A stretch of DNA of 64,000 bases from Odontesthes bonariensis (taxonomy: Eukaryota > Chordata > Actinopteri > Atheriniformes > Atherinopsidae): positions 25,007,322-25,071,321 of the forward strand of contig NC_134516.1 in the NCBI RefSeq assembly GCF_027942865.1. Direction: 5' to 3'. This document shows, piece after piece, positions 30,587 through 42,514 of this stretch; position 1 is the stretch's first letter; each line of letters opens with the position of its first letter. The notes below the pieces were generated by a model. The model saw only the letters and a program-made list of their open reading frames with translations. It had not been told where the DNA came from and did no database searches. A program made the position numbers and the translations under genes.

Positions 30587-32517
30587 TATATAAATTATGA
30601 TAGGCTACAAAAAAGTGATCACAGCCAAATATGACAAAAGATTAGGCTAGCCTTTCATTTCTGACAGCTGAACATTGCACATCTACTAACCTTAAAACTA
30701 AATAAACGAGAGCAACAACCGTCTTTTTTTTTCTTCTTAAAAGATGTTTTATGTTATTTTCATATAATTTGCTGATGGCAATTATAGAATGTGAGTGCTT
30801 GTGTTATATTGAAAGCGAGGCTGGGTGTGTCTATGAATATAGACAACAGTGAGGTTTTTTTTTTAGGTGCTGTACAAGCAAATCATAGCGTCTCTGTACA
30901 ATGACAGAGGACTTTAGGTAACACTTCACAATACTGACTGTGTATTAGAGTGTACATTCCGTTCACTTATTTCCTACTTTGCCCGGACTTCCAGTGTAGC
31001 CTAAAGCCTGGTTTATAGTCGGTAACGCAAGACGCAAAGCCAGACGCAAGAAGAAACGCAAGCCCTTGCGCGGTTGCAAGCCCCCCATTGCGAGCTTGCG
31101 TGTGTCACCTCAATTTTCTAAACTTTACGCAAGAAAAGACGCAAGCCTACTACTTGAAAACGTCATACTCATCGATCTGACAGCATGCAGAGCGTTTACA
31201 CACAGTGCACTTCACTCCTGCCCGAGCCGAAATCAGCCGGCCTGAAAAGCTGATTTCCCTTAAGCTATTTCTCTGTAAATATATAACTTTAGCAACATTT
31301 GAAACATTTTCAGGCGAGAAAGTAGTCGTTTAGACCCCCAAGGTGTTGAAAATCTGACAAAATACCGGCTATTTACAAGAAGATGAAGCATGAATCACTC
31401 GAAGAGGTCCTGGCGGTGAATTTCCTTTTATCATAGTAGGCTTGTCATTGAAAAAACCCGCTACTCCACCTGCTCTCCTGGCAGTGAATCGCCACACAGC
31501 ACACGCAAGCGCCGGCAAAGCTAAATTAAGTATAAACGTCTCGAGCCATTAACATAAACGCAAGAAGAAAGCGCAAGGGCAGTAAAAAGAAGTATAACTC
31601 AGCCTTAACTCCTGGCCAATTCCCACCTTCTCCAGTCTTACAGCATAACTCGCCGCGACACTTACCATGTAATACGCGAAACTCCCCCCAACTTTTGCTC
31701 TTTGCTCATGGCAGTTGTGTATGTATACATGTCAGCGGACAAGCTTCACCCTTATTCCAGGGATTTATTATGTTTGTCTTACAGCCTTGTATGATTGGGA
31801 ATAAGAATATGAAAAAACAAAGTGTCCCTGACATAAAATAACAGAGTTCCACAGATTTTTCTTATTCATGTTGTTCCTTCGTTTAGCTAATACTACTACT
31901 GCTTTGATTACCACTGAAGCCTCTTCCTGTCTGCCTCAGTGCAGGTCCCAGCGGGCTCTCAATACAAGGTGCTCAGCAGTTTGGTGTCTAGATTATTCAA
32001 TCTGGACAATGTGGTGGTCCTCCTCACTGTTGGGCCCATGTCAGGATTGCTGGAGATTACAGTAAAATACACCCTGACATAGCCTACAGTTAAGAGTGAA
32101 CATGTCAGACCCTGTAATGTGACCTTGCATTTTGCTCCTTTGGAGCCAAAATGTTGCAGGTGTGCGGACAAAGTGGAGTACCATTTTAATGGTTTGAATG
32201 TGTTAAAACAAAACAACTCATGTCTGTGTGGCATGTGTTTATCTAATAGAACTAGCACTTGAACCCAAACGCACAACTCAGGAACCAAAGGAGTACCCAG
32301 TAAACAAAATAGTACAAACAACTACAAACACTTTATTCAAAACACATTCTTAACAGAACTATATAACACGCACACACACTGGTAGCAATTCAAACATTCC
32401 CTTTCATAACTATAACTAACTTAACTAACTAACTAACAAAATAACCACTAAAAGAAACCATTAACAATTATGAACCAAACAAGAAAATATTTTCAGTTTA
32501 CTAATCACGTCATCATG
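30587..32517. repeat. Macrosatellite segment A (right block) with MITE insert
   Basis: Segment A interrupted by a Harbinger MITE at 31005-31605. Outside the insert it follows unit 2 closely. The minus-strand open frame is at 31959-32321. Confidence 0.85.
31005..31605. mobile_element. PIF/Harbinger MITE, copy 1 (601 bp)
   Basis: Left end AGCCTGGTTTATAGTCGG, right end ...AAGTATAACTCAGCCT. The target TAA is duplicated (31002-31004, 31606-31608), and the empty site GTAGCCTAACTCC is visible at about 6972 and 10648. A 3-bp TWA duplication is the Harbinger hallmark. It is non-autonomous, with many ACGCAAG words. The second copy is at 62675-63229. Confidence 0.9.
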
Positions 32518-32672
32518 TTATTGGCTGTCGCAGAATCAAAGGTCTTCAGGCTGCTCTGATTGGCTGTCGCAGGATCAAACATCTTCCGACTGCTCTGATT
32601 GGCTGTCGCAGGATCAAAGGTCTTCAGGCTGCTCTGATTGGCTGTCGCAGGATCAAAGGTCTTCAGGCTGCT
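32518..32672 (-). repeat. 39-bp minisatellite, about 4 copies, right end of macrosatellite
   Basis: Four units, the last breaking off in GCTGCTC at 32672. No segment B of the usual kind follows. Confidence 0.95.
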
Positions 32673-33159
32673 CGGTCTGTGTATCATCCGATCATTCAAC
32701 TATTCCATTGAATCTGGCAAACGAAAAACTAAATAACGAATCCATATTTTGTTTTCCCGTTTTTCTGTATGACCAAAAAAAGGGAATTGGTGTTTGTTCT
32801 CCCTTTTTCCAACACAAAACAGAACATTTAATAAACAGGGAAACTAAAACGAAATAATAAATCTAATTTACGTTCTTGGGTTATTGGTTTCCCGGTCATC
32901 CGCTCCACTCAGTGCAATCTGGCTGGCTGGTGCAATGAAGTGTCAGCTCATCAATCATAACTCGCTTGAATACAAAACTGATTTTCACGGGGGTTTTGTT
33001 TCTGCAAAATTCATATATGTAGGCATGATACGAGACACATGATTCAGCGTATTTTAATATTCATAGTAGGCTTAACAGTAATATATCCTGGTAACATATG
33101 TGATGTAAAATAGGTTATTTTGCAAAAGACATACGATATATAAAATATAATACATACGA
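32673..33159. other. Diverged segment-B-like flank, then AT-rich DNA
   Basis: The first ~190 bp contain CCCGTTTTTCTGTATGAC and CTCCCTTTTTCC, reminiscent of segment B (TCCGTTTTTCTGTC, GTCCTTTTTCC) but clearly diverged. This may be an older relative of that segment. The remainder is AT-rich with no recognised gene. Confidence 0.4.
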
Positions 33160-33302
33160 TAACGTGGAGGTGCGTCGCTTACTTAAAAAAATCCGGGTTA
33201 CTGTCATTTTGAATTTTAGCCGAATGAATAAATAGGCAGCAGGTCTGTGGGCTGTCTGTGGTAGTAGCACGAGGATGACGTCAGTAACACCCACTTTACG
33301 AC
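33160..33302. mobile_element. Fragment of the 54.2-kb fold-back family
   Basis: GATAACGTGGAGGTGCGTCG through AACCCGG-type text and CCCACTTTACGAC matches the centre of the element at 54212-54867, with the middle part in the other orientation. No terminal TTAA remains. Confidence 0.7.
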
Positions 33303-34014
33303 AAAAAATCTAAATTACAACTTCCTACTTCTTCCTCATATCTTTGTCTTTGGGAAACCTTCAAAATATAAACGTGAGATTCGACAAAGTCAACACAAAA
33401 ACATTTTAAAAAGGAGGTCAAGCTTATTTTCTTCCTTCTTCTGCCTTCACATTTCTTAAGAGGGTTAGGGTCAACAAACTGTTGATAATAAACCAAAGCT
33501 GCTGAAAGTGTTAGTAAGCTTGTTTGCAAACTATTCTACAGTCAGATGTTGTGTTGTCTGTATTTTTAAGTAAGTGGGGTGGGTGTGAGACATGAGAGGT
33601 ATCTTACTCTTGTTAGGATAAAAGAATTACATGTGAACAATACAGCCTGTGTCAGCTGTAAAATTTGCTGGTCAATGTTATACCACCAACATTTGCATTA
33701 TTTCTACAATAGCATTCTTGTGTCAGTTTTAATCTAAGCCTGTGTTATGGAATTTATGATTTATAAAGTCTCCGTTGGCCTAATAGCCGGGTGAACACCG
33801 GCTATAACCATAGCTTAGCTTAATGTTTGCTGGCTACGATTTCGCTGGCGGACATAAGTACAGTACAATAATATTTTATTCACAAAATACAACCAATAAT
33901 AATGTTGAATCTTACTTGTGAAAAGTAATCCCCCGACCCTGTTCGCAATCGTCTGCCGATTTGCACAGGAATACGCCGCACAGTGCTGTGGCATGTTGAA
34001 TACTTTATGGGTGT
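33303..34014. other. No gene recognised
   Basis: AT-rich spacer. One small hairpin, TAGCCGG...CCGGCTA at 33784-33804. I see no coding region. Confidence 0.5.
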
Positions 34015-34266
34015 CTATGGGTAGGATGGCCGCTCCAAGAATGCAAGCAGTCTCCGGACACTGCTCTTAGAGCATCCCCGCTGGACACCCATTTCTTGCC
34101 ATTTCTGTGAGATATCATGATGTGTCTCTCCATTCATGAACATATCATTGATTATATGGATGTATGGCTGGAGTGAGGCCATTATAACGTGCTCTGGACC
34201 ATACCGTGGAACTTTCTGTAGCTTCCACTTTTGGTGCGAGGACCGGTCTGTTTCATCTTTCCCCAT
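34015..34266 (-). pseudogene. Helix-turn-helix fragment, possibly transposon-derived
   Basis: 83 codons including EHVIMASLQPYIHIINDMF and ISQKWQEMGVQRGCSKSSVR, a pattern like the N-terminal helix-turn-helix of integrase-type fish transposons (IS3EU-like). No DDE core follows. The plus strand has a strong open frame too, so the coding strand is not certain. Assignment is a guess from the HTH-like pattern. Confidence 0.3.
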
Positions 34267-35103
34267 GGTAACTGTCGCTGAGGATCATGGGAACGCTAAT
34301 ACAGCCTTCATGCACGTATGCGCAGAATGTGCGCACGCAACCAGAGAATGTCTAAGGCACCGCGGGAAATGGGGAAACCAATAACCCAACAAGGCAGGAG
34401 CTCCTGGTCTTGTTGGCCAAGTTTTTGCCCCAAAAGTGTATTTTATTACCTAAACATGATGTTTTTCTAACTTTAACCCGGTACTTTTAATGTTTTACAC
34501 CTTTCGACCAAGTAGTTCTGGAAAAAAGATCAAAATAAGGAGAAAATGAATGAAGGAAACAACAGGTAAACTTGAACAGCAGTTCAAAGTCTGGTCTTAA
34601 CATTTACCACATTTCACTGACAGGCTGGTTCTGACCTGGTTATAGCTCCCCATCTTCCGTGGGTGTTCTGATGTGGAGTGAAGTCCTGGAATGTGCAACA
34701 CTTTAGTGGATTCTCTGCTCATCTCTTTGTAATTCTGGCCCACTGAGTTGGAGCTCATATATATTGCATTCTGATGGACACTTGTTGCTTGCTTATATGA
34801 CCCTGAATGGTTCTTTGGTGTTTGTGTGATTTGTAAATATTAAAGTGTGTATAAAAACTGTTTTGCAGGACTTGCAGTATTTAGTGTGTAATAGGCCCTG
34901 ATCTACATTTCATGGGTTCCTCCAACTCCAGTTTCTGACTGATTGTTTTGCATTAAAGGGGAAGTTTTTTTTTTTTTAAACCTGGACCTTATTTCTGGCA
35001 TAGAACACGTTCATCTACTCACCGATAACAGTTTGGTGAAAGTCGGCATCCTTCGGAAGAGTATTAGATATCCATATAACGGGAGAGAACGGGCCATAGA
35101 CAA
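34267..35103. other. Spacer with one TTAA-type repeat start
   Basis: Mostly unremarkable AT-rich sequence. At 34952 CATTAAAGGGGAAG followed by poly-T and CCTGGACC looks like the left end of a TTAA-flanked fish MITE, whose right end is not evident. No gene seen. Confidence 0.35.
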
Positions 35104-35610
35104 TACAATCAATCAATCAATCAATCAATCAAACTTTATTTATATAGCCCTTTACAATAGCCAACTGGTACTCAAAGTACTTTACAACAGGATAAAAACA
35201 ACAATACATAAAACAAAACATAAAACACCATTCAGAAATTGTAAAAGTGCTGAAAGTGCTGCAGGGCATTAAAAGCCTTCCACAAGTGCAATAAAATGGA
35301 TTGAATAAACTTTGTGTAAAATTACTATAATTAAAAAAGAGCGGATAGAATGGATGCATAGTGGCCCTAATCAGAGTTCGAACGCCAGTCTAAAAAGGTG
35401 GGTCTTAAACTTCGATTTAAAAAAGGCCGAGATCAGTGATGGTGCGGATGCCAGGGGGCAGTTTGTTCCACAGTCTATGGCAAAGGAACGATCACCCCAC
35501 TGTTTAGATCTCGACCTTGGGATCTCTAAAAGAAGTCTCTTTATTTCACTATGGTCACGCCATCTGCGCTTCGGAGAGGCACGGTCTCACTATCTACACT
35601 TTAAAATTGA
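35104..35610 (-). mobile_element. LINE-like 3' region in reverse, with (ATCA)n
   Basis: (AATC)n at 35105-35133, then AAACTTTATTTATATAGCCC, the reverse of a typical fish LINE/SINE 3' tail. GGTGGGTCTTAAACTTCGAT and CAGTTTGTTCCACAGTCTATG follow, phrases common in a dispersed fish repeat. No reverse transcriptase frame is visible here. Confidence 0.5.
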
Positions 35611-37127
35611 ATGAGAGACGGACAAAGTTCCTACTGGCTCCTGAAGCCGGTGTAGCGGAAGTGGTTCTGGAGGCAGCAGCGACACTTGTAATGTTCACAG
35701 CTTCTGTTTGACACCTCAGAGTTTATAAAACTCATACAACACTATCAGAATACATCGTCACCATAGGAACCTTTATAAGTTCAGGCTTTCTAAAGTAACG
35801 GGACACACACACATCAGTCCAATCCAGATGTTTTTCTCATCTTTTCATAGTTTCCTGTTTTGCCTTCATAACTCAGATGGAATCAGTCAGTGAAAAACAC
35901 AGCAGGCTGTGAGAGAAAGTAAAGGTGTTCACCAGACCAACCAAGCCTGAACCTGAGGGATGTATCACTGAAATTACTGAGCACATCATCAGACAGGAGA
36001 AGAAGAAGAAGCCCATTTTCACTGATATCAGCATCAGACAGCAGATCTGGAGGTGCTTTTCTTTCTACAGCTGGCCTTCACTCCTCTGTGTCTTCTCTCC
36101 AACCATCTTTGTCCCAACCATTGCATCTGTGGTGTTCAGCACATCTGCAGCATCAGGCCCGCTGGCTCCGTTCTGCTCGTCTTCTGCAGACGGAGCTTTT
36201 TCATGGCAGGAAACCATCCAGTAAGTCAGGATTCTGCAGGAACCACTGGAAGACTTTCACTTCCTCCTTTAGTTGAACGCTTCATCAAACTGACATCGTG
36301 CAGTTCCTCTATTCGCCACCAGAGGGAGACACATCTCCATAAATGCAGAGTCCCGCTCAGTATTACTGACAGTACTTCATAGCCACTGAGAGGACACATT
36401 TAAATCAGTAACATACAAAGAAATGATTTCTACATTTGAGCCAGGCTTCCACCTCCATATAAGACACACACTGTGTCCTCATACAACAAGCAGCTCTCCT
36501 GTCTGAGCTTCACATCTTTACAGTTAGCATCAGCACACACAGCATGTTGATGAAGATTCTCACTCATCCAGGTCATGGTAATCCTAAGAGCTCACATCCT
36601 CTGGCCTAAAAGGCCTCTAGCAAAGAGCCAGATAAGACCAGAGCCACCCACTCTCCAGATAAAGTGCCTTATGAGCTGCTGAAGTTCTTCAGGTAAATAA
36701 GTTTATATTAGTTTCTCTTTTGGTCAGAGGCTCTGGTGCTCTGGAGTTACACCAAGTGTTTCTGAATGTTAGCTGCAACACCTTTAAAACCTGTTTTATC
36801 TCCATGCAAACAACAGATAATCCTAACTGTCCTGTAGTTCGTAATGTGTCAGATCTCCATTTATTCCATCTCTTTCGCTGCAGTTTTAAAACTTCATTAC
36901 ATTTGTTTTGTTGTTGAACCACCAAACCAGCTCAGAAGACACAGTATTTAATGGCTATCAGGTTGAGTGGAGGATGTAAATGAACAAGTGGTTCACTTCA
37001 AGGCAAGTAAGAACATTCATCTTGAAAATCAACAATTATCAGCTTGCTGCACTTTTGCATGAAAGGAGAACAAATCCAAGCCTGCAATTGTTATTAAGTT
37101 TTAAACAAGAGGCACAAGCCTGAAGCG
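35611..37127. other. No gene recognised
   Basis: Several open frames up to 109 codons, none with a recognisable domain. GCCACCAGAGGGAGAC (about 36318) and GAAGATTCTCACTCATCCAG (about 36551) are phrases common in fish repeats. It may hold fragments of old elements. Confidence 0.4.
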
Positions 37128-37925
37128 TTGAAACAGACAATTATAGCAGATAATAAAACACTTGTGATCTGTGGTGATTTCAACATGGACCTCTTAAAGG
37201 TACATACTCCTAAACAAACTTGTGATTTCTTGGCTGCGTTATACGGTAGAGGCTTGTATCCACTGATCACAAAGCCGAGCAGAGGAGCCACAGATAGTGC
37301 AACATTAACTGACAACATTTTTACACATTCCTTGGACACTGGTATAAATAGTGGTTTGGTAATAAGTGATGTAAGTGATCATTTAGCTGTATTTGCAACA
37401 TTTAATGATCAGCTACAGAGGAAGAAAACAGAAAAGCGTAGATATGAAAGGGTAAGGACTGTTAAAGCAATTAATGCTTCAGAAATGAGCTTTAAAACAA
37501 GAGTGGAATGAGTTTCATACAGATGAAGTAAACACTGCAGACAATTCATTCTTCAACTGTTATTTATCTCTCTATGATAAACACTGTCCAACAGGTTTAT
37601 GTTCACATAAGCATAGTTATGCTGAGAAACCTCGGATAACAAAGGCATTAAAAAATGCATGTGAGAAGAAAAATAAACTTTATGGAGACTTTATCAAAAC
37701 TAGAACAGAGGTTGCTGAAAAACGCTGAGATGTACAAAAACAGGCTGACCAACATGTTGAGGCAATTAAAGAAGCAACATTATGATAAAATGTTACAAAT
37801 AAATCAAAATAATATGAAGCGCACATGGAACATCCTAAATAATGTAATGGTGAATAAGCCTTATCACCAGATCAACCTAAGTGTTTCATAAAGGACAATA
37901 AGGTGTTTGGCAATCTGACTGAAGC
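37128..37925 (+). pseudogene. LINE ORF2 fragment: endonuclease end and linker
   Basis: VICGDFNMDLLK, LYPLITKPSRGATDSATLTD, NIFTHSLDTGINSGLVISDV and SDHLAVF are the C-terminal half of an APE-type endonuclease (conserved GDFN and SDH) of an L2-like LINE. After a frame change the linker follows (KALKNACEKKNKLYGDF, then NNMKRTWNILNNV). It stops at FGNLTEAADECN, where a zinc-finger pseudogene in the other orientation begins. No reverse transcriptase. Confidence 0.7.
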
Positions 37926-37941
37926 GGCTGATGAATGTAAC

Positions 37942-38546
37942 TCAGTACAGCGGCTCGTGAATCCTCTGGTGCACGTTGAGCATCGTCATGCTCTTGAATT
38001 CCTTCCCGCAGTCGTCACATTTCATGAGGTCCCTCATTTCCACGAGGTTCTCCTGGTGCTCCTTCAGGGCGGACGCGTACTGGAAGTGTTTGCCGCAGTT
38101 TGAGCACCACACGGGTATCTTCAGCGACGACCCCTGTTGGTGGTCGGTGCCGCTCACTTCTGCTCTTGACTCTTTTCTCCAAAAGAAACGGGTGCTCTTC
38201 TTCTGGCAAATGGCGTAAATCTGGTGTCTTTTCAGCCGTGCATGTGTTTAAAATGCTTGTTGCAGTGGATGCAGTGATAGGGCCGATCGTCCGTGTGGCA
38301 CTGTGTGTGTCTGTTCAGTGTTCTGACACAATCAAATGCTTTAGAGCAAACGGGGCACACTTTGAGGGCTTTCTTTGCCACGTTTTGAACAGGTGCAGAT
38401 GGGCTCTCCTCAGACGTCCCAGGAAGTGTTTCTAAATGAGCTTCCTTTGTGTCGCTGTCACAGTTCTGAGCGGCAGCGCCTGCCAGAATCTGCTCCAGCG
38501 TCTTGCTCTGCAGTGTGTCCTTAAAACATCTGAGGAAACTGGACAA
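37942..38546 (-). pseudogene. C2H2 zinc-finger gene fragment
   Basis: The minus strand encodes an acidic linker (ETLPGTSEESPSAP), a finger CPVCSKAFDCVRTLNRHTQC-H and the start of CIHCNKHFKHMHG. After a frame break come CSNCGKHFQYASALKEHQ and CDDCGKEFKSMTMLNVHQ-RIH, ending at LY-stop (37942). It could be a piece of a multi-finger transcription factor captured with the neighbouring LINE. No introns are visible, so a retrocopy is possible. One frameshift near 38230 makes it a pseudogene. Confidence 0.6.
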
Positions 38547-38555
38547 GTGGAGGAC

Positions 38556-38800
38556 AAAAGAAGAAGTGTCAGACCTAAAAAACTATCTACAGAAGATGAG
38601 CAATATCTGAAAGTGATGTCCTTAAGAAAGAGGAAAAAATCCAGCAAAGACCTGACACAGGAGCTGAGAGATGCATCTGGACCTTCAGCTGATCCATCGG
38701 CTGTTGGCCCGAGCCTCATCAGAGATGGGCTCCATGGAAGGGTGGCTGTCAAGAAGCCGTTCTTAAGGAAGGGAAACAGTAAGCGTTGTTTCTAAGTGCT
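38556..38800 (+). pseudogene. Tc1/mariner transposase N-terminal fragment
   Basis: RPKKLSTEDEQYLKVMSLRK, then SSKDLTQELRDASG, SLIRDGLHGRVAVKKPFLRK reproduce the DNA-binding part (paired-like HTH) of a Tc1-type transposase. The DDE catalytic part and inverted repeats are not present. It adjoins the zinc-finger fragment directly. Confidence 0.8.
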
Positions 38801-40078
38801 TGTTAAAATGATTATTTAAGATAGTAATTAAGTGTTTTTTAGGCGATGTGAAAACCGTTTGCTGTGACTTTCAAATCTGCTTCAGAACCTGGACGTGTTT
38901 CTTCAGATAAACTCCTGACCAACTGTGAAAAAGCAGTGAAAATGTCTGGCCTGTAGAAACTTTGTGATGTCAAACAAGATCAGAGATGACATCACTTGTG
39001 ATGTCACTACAGTGATGACATCACAGCTTTGTGAAGGCTTCTGTTCTGTCTCTTCTGGTCTGTGGTTCCAACCACAGATTCTGGATGGAAGTGAAGTCCG
39101 GATTCCAGAATGTTGATTTGTGTTCTCTGTTAATCTCTGGACGACTTCAGCTGATTACTTCCTGTCACTGTCACGTTGGAAGGTCCACTTCTGCCAGTTT
39201 TTCAGCAGCCAGTATCATGTTTTCCACCAGCAGTGTTTCCCAAGACAGAATAATGTCAGTTTTTTTTTTTAAATCTGACAGGTAACCAGGGAAGGAAGGA
39301 CAAGAGGCAGGGAGGTGGGCAGCCACTGTGTGGCCTGGTGTGGGAATAATCACCTCAGCTGCTGATTTTAGGAGGAGCACCACTAAGCCAAACAGCGTCT
39401 CCATCCCAGGAGAAGAGGTGGCTGAGGAACACCTGGGAGTTTACCTGTTGCATATCTCTTATAAGTCTGTGGTGCAGAGTGCCATCTTTCTTCAGCAGCA
39501 TCTGCTGTGGCAGCAGCATCAGAGCCAGCGACTCAAAGAAACTGAGCAAACTGCTAAAGAAGGCTGGCTCTGACCTGGGGACTGCTTTGGAGCTGTGTTT
39601 GATGAGCACTCACTTCTTTTTTTTTTTTTTAAACCCCTTGTCCTGTCCAGCATTATGGCAGCAGAATTGTAATCTGAATACCGTTTATGGCAAACACATT
39701 TGCTATACCAAGGGTTGCTTTATGAATGTAAAGCTCCCCTTGATGCCCATCAACTCCTTATTTATTTATTTATTTTTGTTACAATACTTAACATGATGTG
39801 ATAGTGTGATAGTGCCGAACCGGACCGGGGGACAGAGAGAGAGGGAGAGCGAAGAAGGGAAAAAAAGGAACAGAAATATGAAGAGACAAACATAGAAAAC
39901 AATGAAAAATCAGACAACCAGCTGCTACACCTGTAAAAACAAAACTGAAGACAATCCAAGGCTTTTGTGGGGAATCCAGCCTTAGAGGCACCAGGAGCAC
40001 CTGTAAGCAGACAAGCAGAGAACAAACACACAAACACAAACAAACAAAAAAGCACAAGCAGCAGCAATCACATGGCAA
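38801..40078. other. No gene recognised
   Basis: Includes a small palindromic cluster of TGACATCA/TGATGTCA words (about 38986-39025), poly-T/A tracts, GAGAGAGAGGGAGAG (39835-39850) and an (AACA)n stretch (about 40020-40050). Open frames of 75-105 codons lack recognisable domains. Confidence 0.45.
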
Positions 40079-40147
40079 CCTTCCGTCAAGGAATCGAATC
40101 CTGTTCCTCCGCTTAACAGGCGGATTCTAACCATTGACCAGCGAATT
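40079..40147 (-). pseudogene. tRNA-like sequence (Glu-type body, GTT loop)
   Basis: The minus strand reads TGGTCAATGGTTAGAATCCG (a Glu-like A box and D arm), an anticodon-like stem TCCGC/GCGGA with loop CTGTTAA (GTT, Asn), and a T-like arm CAGGATTCGATTCCTTG. The total is only ~65-69 nt and the acceptor stem pairs poorly. It is probably a degenerate tRNA in the cluster with Gln and Val. Confidence 0.45.
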
Positions 40148-40191
40148 GTCAAGCATTTGCATGACTGAGAGCGTAAATTGACTGTGGAAGG

Positions 40192-40263
40192 GGTTCCATG
40201 GTGTAAAGGTCAGCACTCTGGACTCTGAATCCAGTGATCTGAGTTGAAATCTCGGTGGAAACT
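40192..40263 (+). tRNA. tRNA-Gln(CTG), probably weakened
   Basis: 72 nt: acceptor GGTTCCA/TGGAAAC (one mismatch), D arm TGGTGTAAAGGTCAGCA, anticodon stem CTGGA/TCCAG with loop CTCTGAA (anticodon CTG), T arm TGAGTTGAAATCTCG. The T loop has TTG instead of TTC, which damages the B box. Otherwise it follows vertebrate tRNA-Gln almost base for base. Confidence 0.75.
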
Positions 40264-40574
40264 TCAGGTGTGTGCTGTCATGGTTGTGTTCTGGAAAGAA
40301 GATGAGTTGAGTAGGCTAGTCAGATGTGAAATGACACCAGAGTGCACGATTCCAGATGAGAGGATCTATGGTATGTGACATCACACCTCTGTGTTGATAG
40401 TTGAATCTTTTTTGGTTTCTTCTTGCATATTCATTTACGATTCTTCTATTTATCCATGCTCTCCCACAGGAGTGTGTTACAATCCCACTTCTGACTCAAT
40501 TTGTTGAAACAAAATTTGGGAAAACTTACATCATTCTTTGGCTTCCGGAACACTAGTGAATAGACATGGTTCCA

Positions 40575-40647
40575 GTTTCCGTAGTGTAGTGGTTATCACA
40601 TTCGCCTAACACGCGAAAGGTCCTCAGTTCGAAACTGGGCGGAAACA
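40575..40647 (+). tRNA. tRNA-Val(AAC)
   Basis: 73 nt, all stems pair: acceptor GTTTCCG/CGGAAAC, D arm TAGTGTAGTGGTTATCA, anticodon stem TTCGC/GCGAA with loop CTAACAC (anticodon AAC), T arm CTCAGTTCGAAACTGGG, discriminator A. This is the standard vertebrate tRNA-Val sequence with very few changes, so it is likely functional. Confidence 0.92.
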
Positions 40648-41081
40648 TTACTTGCTCCTCCTTTATTTATTTCATCCTTGTGTGAAGATGTATGACTGCA
40701 CGTTAATGATAGCAACATCAACATATTCATAATTATGGATAGGAGGGGAGCCTCATCTGCTATTCTTGACATGTAAAGTACATTTTTGCAGGTTTTGAAA
40801 GGATTTTCTGATGCTATGGTGTGAAACGGACTTAGGCGAATCCCTAGCTGCTGAGCGAAAATGGCAGCTTTTATGAGTATTAAAGGAGACATATTTTACC
40901 TCTTTAAACAAGTTAGAATTGGTCTATGGCACTGATGCCATGGTAACGGCCCGCGGGCTGGAACCGGCCCGAATGGACATCACAACCGGCCCGGTTACAT
41001 CAGTGGTTGAGAAGTTTTTTTTTTATTTAAATAAATAATACTATTATCAACAAATTTAAATCTACTTTTGTTTTTTGATCC
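40648..41081. other. Spacer with a hAT-like end
   Basis: Around 40928-41012 a GC-rich stretch (CGGCCCGCGGGCTGGAACCG) ends in CATCAGTGGTTGAGAAG, the reverse of the CTTCTCAACCACTG end seen in fish hAT-type MITEs. No gene recognised. Confidence 0.4.
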
Positions 41082-41100
41082 TTAACCCCCTTGTGTCTAA

Positions 41101-41798
41101 GGCCCCATCCACACGTAGCCGGGTATCTGCTAAAACGAATATATTTTTCTACGTCTGGACCTGTCGTCCACATGAAAACGCATAAAAACGCATCGTAAAG
41201 GCATGTTTTTAAAAACTCCGGGCAAAGTGAAGATTTTTGAAAACTCCGTTTATGCAGCTGCGTGTAGACAGATAACCGGAGATTTGCGTTTTCGAACGTC
41301 ACAATATGCGCCAAAACAACAACAGATCTCCTTTAAAGTCTAAAGTGCGACCTTTGTTTACTGAAGAAGCATGGATGCCTTGAGAACTGTGGTGGTTATT
41401 ATTGTGCAGGCGCTGTTTACTGCCTTGATTTTACACACCCAAGTCGTACTCCCAGAGGAATGGCGTGACAATTTCCACATGTCCCGGTCCTCACTCCTGT
41501 CGCTGTCGGAATTATGACGTCCTCATATCGAGGGGCAGTCCACTGTCATGCGATCACCTGTCCGTGTGCTCAAAAAAGTGGCGTGCACACTTTATTATTT
41601 AGCTGACGAGGGCAGATTGCGCAAAACAGCAAATGCATTTGGGTTGTCAAGACAGGTGAAAACGCAAATGTTCGGTTATGTGTGGAAGGTGTTTTTTTCG
41701 AAAACGAGGTAATGTGGATACAGATTTTTTTATAAACGGAGGGGGGGAAACGTTCGGTTTTAAAAATACCCGGCTACGTGTGTACATAGTCTAGGGCC
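41101..41798 (+). mobile_element. PIF/Harbinger element with transposase fragment
   Basis: Terminal repeats share GGCCC, then ACACGTAGCCGGGTAT on the left and its reverse complement ATACCCGGCTACGTGTGT on the right. The interior (about 41370-41670) encodes DALRTVVVIIVQALFTAL, EEWRDNFHMSRSSLLSLSE, and VKKVACTLYYLADEGRLRK-like text, the N-terminal part of a Harbinger transposase, with a stop after SLSEL. The DDE nuclease is absent, so it is a non-autonomous derivative. No clean target duplication was found. Confidence 0.75.
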
Positions 41799-42514
41799 TT
41801 TTCAGAGACTTTGAGGCAGTTGTCATCACCTTGACATTTTCAAGTATTTCAACTAACTGTAAACATCTATGCAAAAGTGACACATATGGTTGTATTCTGA
41901 GAAGCCTAACAAAAAACAATATGAGAGTGAAGTGAATGTAATACAAACAAGTTTTATTTCAATTGAGGGGAAACACAACTGTACAAAAAAACAAGTTTTA
42001 GAGGTCTTCAAACAGTGCAAGAAAACACACTATAAATATATCTAGCCAAGACTTTTGAAGGTTGAACCTTGTAAACAAAAGTGTTGGCTGCATAAAAGTA
42101 AAAAGTGCAGTCAGAAATGTTTTGTTGTTTTCACACAAACTCTAAAAAAGTTTTTGTAACTCCAGGCAGTGGCCCTCATTTATCAAACTTGCGTAAGACG
42201 AAAAACGTGCGTAGGTCGTGTGTACGTTCTTTTCTGCACAAAGGTTGGCATTTATCAAATCCATCGTGAGCGCAGGAAAGATGAAATCGCCACGACAGGT
42301 CTGAGGCCGTGTACGCACTTTTCCATTTTGACTTGCGGTGACTGCAACACAGCAGCGTCACTAGTGCGTGCCTCAGGAGTCGCAACAAATCCCTTGGTTA
42401 AAATTACAGACTTATCACTTCAAAGAAGGCCCATGTTTTATTTGACTTCAACATAAATATAAACATAAACGCAAATTAAATAAATTAAACAAGTACAACT
42501 CCGTATTTGGAAGA

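Noticed and set aside
39762-40078. Minus-strand frames rich in Phe, Cys and Val (VCLFSACLLTG)
   Set aside because: Hydrophobic look comes from translating purine-rich simple sequence (GAGAGAG, AACA runs) in reverse.
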